Shown here in pieces: positions 1-4,701 of a DNA stretch of 7,070 nucleotides. This DNA comes from Fibrobacter sp. UBA4309 (lineage in GTDB: Bacteria; Fibrobacterota; Fibrobacteria; Fibrobacterales; Fibrobacteraceae), in NCBI RefSeq assembly GCF_002395745.1, contig NZ_DGUN01000065.1, positions 1 to 7,070 on the forward strand, given 5' to 3'. The notes under the pieces were generated by a model. That model was not told where the DNA came from, ran no database searches, and was given only the letters and a program-made list of their open reading frames with translations. A program made the position numbers and the translations under genes. The number at the start of each line of letters is the position of its first letter. Position 1 is the first letter of the stretch.

Positions 1-296
1 AGAACCGCATCGAGATTCACGAGGATGTTTATTGCAAGAGCGGACGCTTTTATGCGAGCGTTGTCGGGCAGGGCAAGGCCGAAATCGTTGAGGACGTTGC
101 TGAAAAATGCCGCGGGCTCTCGCTCCTGATGGAACGGCAGGCCGCAGGCGCCTCGCAGTTAATGCACGCGGCCCCGCACAAGTTCGAATTCACGCCTGCG
201 CAGGCAGCTGCCGTGACCGTATTCAAGATAACGAGCACGAATTTCACAGGGAAGTCAAAGCCAGGCGTTACGGGCGCGGCGCCTGAGCGCCCGTAG
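1..296 (+). CDS. NimA-like pyridoxamine 5'-phosphate oxidase family protein, 3' end only
   Basis: This is an open frame read from base 3 with no start in the window. It gives 97 residues and ends at TAG 294-296. The visible part looks like the C-terminal half of the small FMN-binding split-barrel proteins related to pyridoxamine 5'-phosphate oxidase, in particular the NimA/5-nitroimidazole-resistance-like group. A beta segment ending RFYASVVGQGKAEIVED is followed by an EKCRGLSLLMERQ helix and a final strand AVTVFKITSTNFTGKSKP. The order SV-x-G-x-A-x-x-VED, then EK...AL..LM, then a closing strand with TGK is how I recognise the group. Members bind flavin and probably reduce small molecules in the cytoplasm, but the substrate cannot be read here. 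The last residues (about VTGAAPERP) lie beyond the usual fold and are encoded by a hairpin-forming stretch. Two hairpins and a T tract follow, so this gene probably ends its transcript. The family call is good and the exact function is unknown. Confidence 0.72.
   Translation, partial: NRIEIHEDVYCKSGRFYASVVGQGKAEIVEDVAEKCRGLSLLMERQAAGASQLMHAAPHKFEFTPAQAAAVTVFKITSTNFTGKSKPGVTGAAPERP
269..295. repeat. Inverted repeat across the stop codon of the first gene
   Basis: TACGGGCGC at 269-277 is perfectly complementary to GCGCCCGTA at 287-295, giving a 9-bp GC-rich stem with a 9-nt loop. The right arm contains the first two bases of the TAG stop. No T run follows directly, so alone it is not a standard intrinsic terminator. 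It may protect the mRNA 3' end or add to the termination region just downstream. Confidence 0.5.
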
Positions 297-312
297 AGGG
301 GGTAGCGGCAGA

Positions 313-327
313 CACGGCGGAGCCGTG
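313..327. repeat. Small perfect hairpin in the 3' region of the first gene
   Basis: CACGGC at 313-318, loop GGA, and GCCGTG at 322-327 form a 6-bp perfect stem. It lies 17 nt after the stop codon and 10 nt before the terminator stem, and has no T run of its own. Confidence 0.45.
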
Positions 328-336
328 GCTAAAGCG

Positions 337-361
337 AGGGGGAGACCTCCCCCTTTTTTTT
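337..361 (+). terminator. Rho-independent terminator after the first gene
   Basis: AGGGGGA (337-343) pairs with TCCCCCT (348-354) around the tetraloop GACC. The stem runs straight into eight T residues (354-361). The strong G:C stem plus U tract on the plus strand, about 40 nt after the stop at 296, fits termination of the oxidase-family transcript and insulates pheS from it. Confidence 0.85.
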
Positions 362-399
362 AGACGAAAGAACGGACCTTCGGTCCTACAGACGAAAGA
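362..399. repeat. Direct repeat flanking a short palindrome
   Basis: AGACGAAAGA occurs exactly at 362-371 and 390-399. Between the two copies lies a perfect 5-bp palindrome, GGACC-TTC-GGTCC (374-386). The same decamer in near-identical form (AGACGAGAGA) appears on the minus strand in the heptamer array downstream, so the left and right edges of this intergenic region carry related sequence in inverted orientation. No coding potential is visible. Confidence 0.5.
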
Positions 400-442
400 T
401 AAAAGAGAAAAATGGCGCTACGCGCAAAAACCATAAAAATTT

Positions 443-470
443 CTCTCGCCTCTCGTCTCTCGTCTCTCGT
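443..470 (+). repeat. Heptamer tandem array, 4 copies, upstream of pheS
   Basis: Four head-to-tail 7-bp units run without gaps: CTCTCGC at 443-449, then CTCTCGT at 450-456, 457-463 and 464-470. The only mismatch is the last base of the first unit, and two bases of a fifth unit follow (CT, 471-472). On the minus strand it reads as repeated AGACGAG. The array ends 24 nt before the pheS start codon and directly upstream of the candidate -10 box, so it lies where the -35 region or upstream promoter contacts would be. Confidence 0.85.
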
Positions 471-471
471 C

Positions 472-486
472 TATTTTCTATCTTTA
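472..486 (+). promoter_or_regulatory. Candidate -10 region of pheS
   Basis: TATTTT (472-477) and TATCTTTA (479-486) are two AT-rich boxes with a -10-like look. TATCTT ends 10 nt before the ATG at 495. The second box fits TAnnTTT, the -7 element known from Bacteroidota promoters, except for its final base. No recognisable -35 hexamer is seen because the heptamer array occupies that position. There is no Shine-Dalgarno sequence before the ATG, consistent with a leaderless or very short-leader mRNA. This is inferred from sequence and position only. Confidence 0.4.
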
Positions 487-494
487 CCCGCACT

Positions 495-1517
495 ATGAGT
501 GAAGCTATTAACAATGTGAAGCAGGCGTTTGACGCAGAACTTGCGCAGACCGACCTTACGAACCAAGAAGCCGTCAACAACCTCCGCGTGAAGTACCTGG
601 GCAAGAAGGGTGCCGTCACCGACCTCATGAAGCAGATGGGGAGCTTGAGCGCCGAGGAACGTCCGGCTTACGGCAAACTCGTGAACGAACTCAAGGTCGC
701 CGTCTCCGAGGCCATCGACAAGGCTATCGAGACCGCGAACCAGGCTGCCCTCCAGAAGAAGCTGGAAAGCGGCTTTGTAGATACGACTCTCCCGGGCGCA
801 GGCATCCCGGCGGGCTCGACGCACCCGCTTTACGACGTGCGCGAAGAGATTATCGACTTCTTCAGCCAGATGGGTTTCGAGGTGGACTTCGGTCGCGACA
901 TCGAGACGGACTGGTACAACTTCGAGGCGCTCAATACGCCTCCTGACCACCCGAGCCGCGACATGCAGGACACGTTCTACGTGGACGACAAGGTGATGTT
1001 GCGTACGCACACCTCCGGCACGCAGATCCACTACATGGAAACGCACAAGCCGCCGTTCCGCATGATTGCTCCGGGTCACGTGTTCCGCGTCGACAACGAT
1101 GCGACCCACGCCCCCATGTTCCAGCAGTGCGAAGGCCTCGTGGTCGACGAGAACATCAGCTTTGCAGACCTCAAGGGCGTGCTCCAGGTGTTCATGAACA
1201 AGCTGTTCGGCGAAGGCGTCAAGACGCGTTTCCGCCCGAGCTTCTTCCCGTTCACGGAGCCCAGCGCCGAAATGGACGTGAGCTGCGTGTTCTGCGGTGG
1301 CAAGGGCTGCCGTCGCTGCAAGGGAACCGGTTGGATGGAAATCGGCGGTTGCGGTTCCGTGGACCCGAACGTGTTCAAGAACTGCGGCATCGATTCCGAG
1401 AAGTACACGGGCTTTGCTTTCGGCTTCGGTCTCGACCGTATCGCCATGCTGCGCCACGCGATTCCGGAAATCGGCCTCCTGACCAGCAACGACCAGAGAT
1501 TCCTGAGCCAGTTCTAA
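495..1517 (+). CDS. pheS: Phenylalanyl-tRNA synthetase alpha subunit
   Basis: The 340-residue product is the catalytic alpha chain of the alpha2-beta2 enzyme that charges tRNA-Phe with phenylalanine using ATP in the cytosol. Residues 1-95 form the helical N-terminal arm that binds tRNA. The class II synthetase core follows. Diagnostic segments are FEALNTPPDHPSRDMQDTFY (143-162), RTHTSGTQIHYM (170-181), motif 2 around FRVDNDATHAPMFQQCEG (197-214), SFFPFTEPSAEMDV (249-262), GCGSVDPNVFKN (286-297) and motif 3 GFAFGFGLDRIAMLR (306-320, Arg315). Length fits the family (E. coli 327 aa). A small insert carries four cysteines as CxxC-x4-CxxC (C264, C267, C272, C275), a likely metal-binding knuckle seen in some PheS proteins but absent from E. 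coli. ATG 495 is the only start consistent with a complete N-terminal arm. No Shine-Dalgarno sequence precedes it. pheT does not follow, because a terminator and a convergent gene come next. Confidence 0.97.
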   Translation: MSEAINNVKQAFDAELAQTDLTNQEAVNNLRVKYLGKKGAVTDLMKQMGSLSAEERPAYGKLVNELKVAVSEAIDKAIETANQAALQKKLESGFVDTTLPGAGIPAGSTHPLYDVREEIIDFFSQMGFEVDFGRDIETDWYNFEALNTPPDHPSRDMQDTFYVDDKVMLRTHTSGTQIHYMETHKPPFRMIAPGHVFRVDNDATHAPMFQQCEGLVVDENISFADLKGVLQVFMNKLFGEGVKTRFRPSFFPFTEPSAEMDVSCVFCGGKGCRRCKGTGWMEIGGCGSVDPNVFKNCGIDSEKYTGFAFGFGLDRIAMLRHAIPEIGLLTSNDQRFLSQF

Positions 1518-1530
1518 GAGTAGTGAGCAC

Positions 1531-1576
1531 GGCACTTCGTGCCTTCGAGGTATGAGGCCGCTCGCCTACAGCTCGC
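1531..1576. repeat. Palindrome and direct repeat in the pheS 3' region
   Basis: GGCAC-TTC-GTGCC (1531-1543) is a perfect 5-bp hairpin of the same design as the one at 374-386 (5-bp stem, TTC loop). Downstream, GCTCGC occurs at 1560-1565 and again at 1571-1576. The stretch between the pheS stop and the terminator is noncoding in appearance and may be a dispersed intergenic element of this genome. That cannot be tested from one copy. Confidence 0.4.
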
Positions 1577-1586
1577 TTTGAGTATA

Positions 1587-1614
1587 AAAAAACGGACCGC
1601 AGGGTCCGTTTTTT
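1587..1614. terminator. Bidirectional intrinsic terminator between pheS and manC
   Basis: AAAAAACGGACC (1587-1598) and GGTCCGTTTTTT (1603-1614) form a perfect 12-bp stem with loop GCAG. Read on the plus strand it ends in a T run after the GC core and would stop pheS. Read on the minus strand the mirror T run would stop the polysaccharide operon, whose last gene manC ends only 22 nt away at 1636. The symmetry and the convergent gene arrangement make a shared terminator the natural reading. Confidence 0.9.
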
Positions 1615-1635
1615 AGCTAGAGTTAAGACCACTAA

Positions 1636-3024
1636 CTACGCTCTCTTGTAGTCGTCCTGCACGCGGATGATATCGTCTTCGCCGGTGTACTCGCCCACCT
1701 GAACTTCCACGATGACCAGCGGCAGGCGACCTTCGTTCTGCAGGCGGTGCTCCTTGCCCACCGGTATATACGTCGATTCGTTCGGACGCACGTAGAACAC
1801 CTTGTCGCCGACGGTGCACGTCGCGGTACCGCTCACCACGACCCAGTGTTCGGAGCGGTGCAGGTGCTTCTGCAGGCTCAAGCGTTCGCCAGGACGCACG
1901 ACAATGCGCTTCATCTTGTAGTTGTCGGTGGCTTCCAGGACGGAATACGTACCCCAGGGGCGGTTCACCGTCTGCGGCACGCGCGGAAGTTCGGAACCGC
2001 GGGCCTTCAGTTCGTCCACGACAGCCTTCACCTTCTGGCTGCTGCTGAGCGGAGCCACGAGCAGGGCGTCCGGAGTATCCACGATAAGCATGTGGTCCAG
2101 GTCGATTGTGCAGATCTGGCGCTGCGCACCGAGAACCAGGGAATTCTTAGAACCGATGCCGAGGTGCTTCGGATTCTTGTTGTTGCCGTTCTCGTCGTGT
2201 TCGTACTCGCCGTAGAGGCTGTCGAACGCGCCGAGGTCGCTCCAGCCGATATCGCTAGGCACGACCTTTACCTTGTTCGACTTTTCCATGACCGCGTAGT
2301 CAATGGAATTCGAAGGAATGTTCATCATGTCGTCATGCTGAACACGCACGAGAGTTTCGCGATTTTCCTTTTTCGAGCGGGCATAGGCAAGCTTCGCCGC
2401 GGCAAGGATATCGGGAGAGAAATTTCCGAGTTCGCTGAGGAACGTAGAAACCTTGAAACAGAAGATGCCGCTGTTCCAGAAGAACCTTCCGGATTCCACG
2501 TACTTCTTTGCGGTTTCGAGATCGGGTTTTTCCACGAAGCGCTTCACGCATTCGCTATTTTCGCCGTCCGCCTCGATATAGCCGTAACCCGTTTCCGGGC
2601 CCGTCGGTGTAATGCCGAACGTCACGAGGGCTCCGGCCTTCGCCAATGTTTCCGCCTTGCGCAGGCAGGCTTCGTAAGCCTCGCCCTTGCGGATAACGTG
2701 ATCCGACGGGGAAACGAGAACAATGTCGTCCGGTTTCAAGCCGAGGCACGCCAGGGCGATAGCCGGAGCGGTATTCCTGCCGACAGGTTCGAGCAAGAAG
2801 CGCGTATCGTTCGCACCGATTTCTTCTAGCTGGTCCTTCGCCAAGAAATACTGTTCCGCATTGCTCACGATATACTGCGTATCGCAGGTACGGGCGTTGG
2901 TCTTTACCGTACGCTGGAACAGGGAAGATCCATCAAACAAACGCGCAAACTGCTTGGGCATGAGAGAGCGGCTGATGGGCCAAAGCCTGGTGCCGTTACC
3001 GCCACAAAGAATCAAGTTTATCAT
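1636..3024 (-). CDS. manC: Mannose-1-phosphate guanylyltransferase / mannose-6-phosphate isomerase (bifunctional type)
   Basis: The 462-residue product matches the ManC/AlgA/XanB layout (about 470-480 aa). The N-terminal nucleotidyltransferase makes GDP-mannose from mannose-1-phosphate and GTP. It shows CGGNGTRLWP (7-16) with MPKQF after it, EPVGRNTAPA (79-88), SPSDH (105-109), GYGYI (146-150), FVEKPD (163-168) and FWNSGIF (182-188). A left-handed helix region leads to a C-terminal cupin (about 353-460), the type II phosphomannose isomerase domain. It has NRPWGTY (354-360), QKHLHRSEHWVVVSGTA (385-401), GKEHRLQN (423-430) and EVQVGEYTGEDDIIRVQDDY (440-459). The expected metal-ligand pattern of Gln, His, Glu and His can be placed, so both activities are likely. 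A good ribosome binding site supports the start. It lies 16 nt behind the wza-like gene and is the last gene before the shared terminator. GDP-mannose would feed surface polysaccharide or GDP-fucose-type sugars. Confidence 0.95.
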   Translation of the reverse strand: MINLILCGGNGTRLWPISRSLMPKQFARLFDGSSLFQRTVKTNARTCDTQYIVSNAEQYFLAKDQLEEIGANDTRFLLEPVGRNTAPAIALACLGLKPDDIVLVSPSDHVIRKGEAYEACLRKAETLAKAGALVTFGITPTGPETGYGYIEADGENSECVKRFVEKPDLETAKKYVESGRFFWNSGIFCFKVSTFLSELGNFSPDILAAAKLAYARSKKENRETLVRVQHDDMMNIPSNSIDYAVMEKSNKVKVVPSDIGWSDLGAFDSLYGEYEHDENGNNKNPKHLGIGSKNSLVLGAQRQICTIDLDHMLIVDTPDALLVAPLSSSQKVKAVVDELKARGSELPRVPQTVNRPWGTYSVLEATDNYKMKRIVVRPGERLSLQKHLHRSEHWVVVSGTATCTVGDKVFYVRPNESTYIPVGKEHRLQNEGRLPLVIVEVQVGEYTGEDDIIRVQDDYKRA

Positions 3025-3032
3025 AAAGCTAG

Positions 3033-3038
3033 ACCTCT
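3033..3038 (-). promoter_or_regulatory. Ribosome binding site of manC
   Basis: On the minus strand AGAGGT lies 8 nt before the ATG whose first base is 3024. It sits in the 16-nt gap after the wza-like stop codon and fixes the manC start. Confidence 0.75.
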
Positions 3039-3040
3039 AT

Positions 3041-4177
3041 TTATTTACCCCATTTGCCATTGCTGATCTGCTGGACAGTACGTGCAGTCAGAGTACCATA
3101 GTAAACGGTCTGGACAGACGGCATAATCAGGCTGATAAGGCGGTTCCATGTAGCGATGCCGGAAGCATCGACGTACACGATGTCGTGCGCCTTCAGGTCG
3201 AAGCGGTCCGCCATCGCAAGCGCCATCGCATTCTTGCCGTTCAGGTGGAAAACGTCTATCTGTTCTTCCGAAGTATTGCGGATGACGTAGATGGAACTTG
3301 CCGAAGCGTTGAGCGTCTGCAGGCCACCGGCGGAAGCCAGCGCCTCGACCAGGGAAAGCTGGCCCTGGTTCACGTTCACGATGCCTATCTTCTGGACTTC
3401 ACCCATCACGTATACGCGATTTTCCTTCTGCGTCTCGCTCAGCGCCGGGATAAAGATCTGGTCGTTGGGCTTCAGGAGGATTCGGTCGAGCGGCAGGTTG
3501 CTCTTGAACGCTTCCAGGTAATTGATGTTGTATACCTTGTCGCCGCGACGAAGTTGCATCATGGCAGGGTCCGCCTCTTCGGAGAATCCTCCGGCAGCGG
3601 CAATCACGGTCGGGAGCGTCATCGGCTTTTCGTCAAAAGAGACGTAGCCGGGCCTGTTCACCGCACCGGAAACAAAAGCCTTGAGGCTGTTGTAACCCGT
3701 CACGCGGACATCCACTTGAGGGTCGTTCAAAATCTTGTCAGAAAGACGCTTGGTAATCTCGGCACGGAGTTCCTGAGCCGTGAGACCGGCAGCCTGGAGT
3801 TCACCCGCATAGGGGTAGAACAGCTTGCCATCGGTAGTCACCTTCTGGCCAGCCGGCTGGTACTGCCCCATCGGGGAAGTCAGTTCCGGATGCTCCCAGA
3901 CCACCACCTGGACCATGTCCAGCGGCCCAATGCGGTATTCCAGTTCCGGCAACGAATCCACGACCAAATCCGCAAGGTCGCCCAAGGCCGCGGAATCGTT
4001 CTGAACGCTAGTACCCTTCCCAAAATCACCATCGTCGATGGAATGCATGACAACTTTAATGCCGTTATACTCCGCATCGTCCCCTTCGGGTGCGGACATG
4101 CGCATCTGCGGGGCGGCAAAGCAGCCGCTCAAAACAAGGGCGGCGGAGCCCATCATCAAGAAATCCAATTTTTTCAT
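3041..4177 (-). CDS. wza: Wza-like outer-membrane polysaccharide export lipoprotein (OPX family)
   Basis: Starting at 4177 the product has 378 residues, almost the size of E. coli Wza (379). The N-terminus is a lipoprotein signal, MKKLDFLMMGSAALVLSGC, with lipobox LSGC and lipidated Cys19. Residue +2 is Phe, not Asp, which favours the outer membrane. A polysaccharide-export (PES) domain spans about 80-160 (YRIGPLDMVQVVVWEHPEL, then DGKLFYPYAGELQAAGLT and DPQVDVRVTGYNS). Two SLBB-like domains follow, about 165-245 (KAFVSGAVNRPGYV...LPTVIAAAGGF, LKPNDQIFIP) and 254-337 (RVYVMGEVQKIGIVNV...SLVEALASAGGL, LKAHDIVYVD). The C-terminal segment ATWNRLISLIMPSVQTVYY (342-360) resembles the amphipathic helix that forms the Wza outer-membrane pore. 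A longer frame opens at 4243, but only the 4177 start gives an intact signal peptide. Its ATG also overlaps the upstream stop as ATGA, implying translational coupling. Expected role: the exit channel for capsule or exopolysaccharide. The partner inner-membrane kinase is not in view. Confidence 0.92.
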   Translation of the reverse strand: MKKLDFLMMGSAALVLSGCFAAPQMRMSAPEGDDAEYNGIKVVMHSIDDGDFGKGTSVQNDSAALGDLADLVVDSLPELEYRIGPLDMVQVVVWEHPELTSPMGQYQPAGQKVTTDGKLFYPYAGELQAAGLTAQELRAEITKRLSDKILNDPQVDVRVTGYNSLKAFVSGAVNRPGYVSFDEKPMTLPTVIAAAGGFSEEADPAMMQLRRGDKVYNINYLEAFKSNLPLDRILLKPNDQIFIPALSETQKENRVYVMGEVQKIGIVNVNQGQLSLVEALASAGGLQTLNASASSIYVIRNTSEEQIDVFHLNGKNAMALAMADRFDLKAHDIVYVDASGIATWNRLISLIMPSVQTVYYGTLTARTVQQISNGKWGK

Positions 4178-4626
4178 TTTACAGTCTCGCTCTGTTTGAT
4201 TTTTTCCACCCAATACGGAGTCAATTTCGAAATAAAATTCCAAGCCAGGACATAGGCATTTTCAGGACGGCGGTACGGGTCTGGAACATCCACCTTCTGA
4301 GGTTCCCCATAACGAAAAACCTTGCCTTCGAGCCACGGATACTTGTGCAAAAGTTCCATCTTGTGGCCGTTCTCCATCACAAGTATCAAATCGGCCCACT
4401 TGAGGATATCCAGGTTAATCTGGCGAGCCCTATGGGGCGACATATCCACGCCATGTTCCAAAGCAATCTTCTGCGCGATTTCATGCGCAGGATGGTCAAC
4501 CAGGGCACCAAGCCCCGCACTCATCACGTTAAAATCCGGACCCAGTTCCTTCTTCAGAAGGTACTCCCCTGTCGGACTGCGACAGATATTACCGGTGCAA
4601 ACAACAAGAATATTCTTCATTGGCAT
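4174..4626 (-). CDS. wzb: Low-molecular-weight protein-tyrosine phosphatase, Wzb-like
   Basis: The 150-residue product carries the catalytic P-loop VCTGNICRSP, i.e. C-x5-R-S with nucleophile Cys10 and Arg16. The general-acid loop is VDVPDPY (Asp116 in the DPY motif), at the usual place. SAGLGALVDHPAHEIA and MSPHRARQI are typical LMW-PTP core segments. Beside a wza gene it most likely acts like E. coli Wzb, dephosphorylating the tyrosine-rich tail of a Wzc-type kinase to allow polymer assembly and export. No such kinase is in the window. Two in-frame ATGs compete: 4626 (MPMKNILVVC) and 4620 (MKNILVVC). Neither has a Shine-Dalgarno sequence. A TATCTT box ends 2 nt before the first and 8 nt before the second, so the second could be the real start of a leaderless mRNA. 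The stop overlaps the wza-like start. Four sampled sequence lines of this gene average roughly 49% GC, against about 62% in two sampled pheS lines. Confidence 0.92.
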   Translation of the reverse strand: MPMKNILVVCTGNICRSPTGEYLLKKELGPDFNVMSAGLGALVDHPAHEIAQKIALEHGVDMSPHRARQINLDILKWADLILVMENGHKMELLHKYPWLEGKVFRYGEPQKVDVPDPYRRPENAYVLAWNFISKLTPYWVEKIKQSETVK

Positions 4627-4634
4627 CTAAGATA
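4627..4634 (-). promoter_or_regulatory. Candidate internal promoter -10 box before the wzb-like gene
   Basis: The minus strand reads TATCTTAG here, directly before the first ATG. It is preceded by T7 (4636-4642), giving the same TTTTCTATCTT string as in front of pheS. If it is a -10 box, transcription would start near the second ATG at 4620. It would let wzb-wza-manC be expressed apart from rfbA-rfbC. No clear -35 hexamer is visible, and the heptamer array lies about 20-47 bp upstream of the box. Confidence 0.35.
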
Positions 4635-4653
4635 GAAAAAAACAATATGTCGT

Positions 4654-4681
4654 TACTAGTTCTAAGTTACTAGTTACTAGT
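4654..4681 (-). repeat. Heptamer tandem array, 4 units, upstream of the wzb-like gene
   Basis: Read on the minus strand from 4681 the units are ACTAGTA (4675-4681), ACTAGTA (4668-4674), ACTTAGA (4661-4667, degenerate) and ACTAGTA (4654-4660). The period of 7 bp is kept without gaps over 28 bp. Each good unit holds the self-complementary hexamer ACTAGT, so units could pair with each other in DNA or RNA. It lies in the 75-nt gap between rfbC and the wzb-like gene, the only sizeable gap in the cluster. Its sequence is unrelated to the array upstream of pheS, but unit length and copy number are the same. Confidence 0.8.
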
Positions 4682-4701
4682 GAATTATGGGTTAGTACGG
4701 C

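Noticed and set aside
443..470. CRISPR-like repeat
   Set aside because: The units are 7 bp and contiguous with no spacers, so this is a simple tandem repeat.
471..1535. 354-codon open frame on the minus strand opposite pheS
   Set aside because: It is the shadow of a GC-rich, strongly conserved gene. Its translation is rich in Val, His, Glu and Arg with no recognisable motif, while the plus strand has every PheS motif.
1076..1632. Several short frames on both strands over the pheS 3' half and the terminator
   Set aside because: They overlap conserved PheS codons, run into the terminator, lack ribosome binding sites and give low-complexity Arg/Pro/Ser-rich products.
1747..2829. 360-codon plus-strand frame opposite manC
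   Set aside because: The minus strand encodes a complete ManC with all catalytic motifs. The plus-strand product has the His/Val/Arg/Leu-rich composition of an antisense shadow and no plausible start signal.
4178..4243. 22-codon N-terminal extension of the wza-like protein
   Set aside because: It would place charged residues before the lipoprotein signal and destroy it. It lies inside the wzb-like coding sequence, and the ATGA overlap supports 4177.
2723..4255. 510-codon plus-strand frame across manC and the wza-like gene
   Set aside because: It crosses two well-supported minus-strand genes and the gap between them, shows no family motif, and has antisense-like composition.
4636..4681. Intrinsic terminator between rfbC and the wzb-like gene
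   Set aside because: ACTAGT units can pair and a T7 run exists, but the pairing is AT-rich and the T run starts 11 nt after the array, so it is not a convincing terminator.
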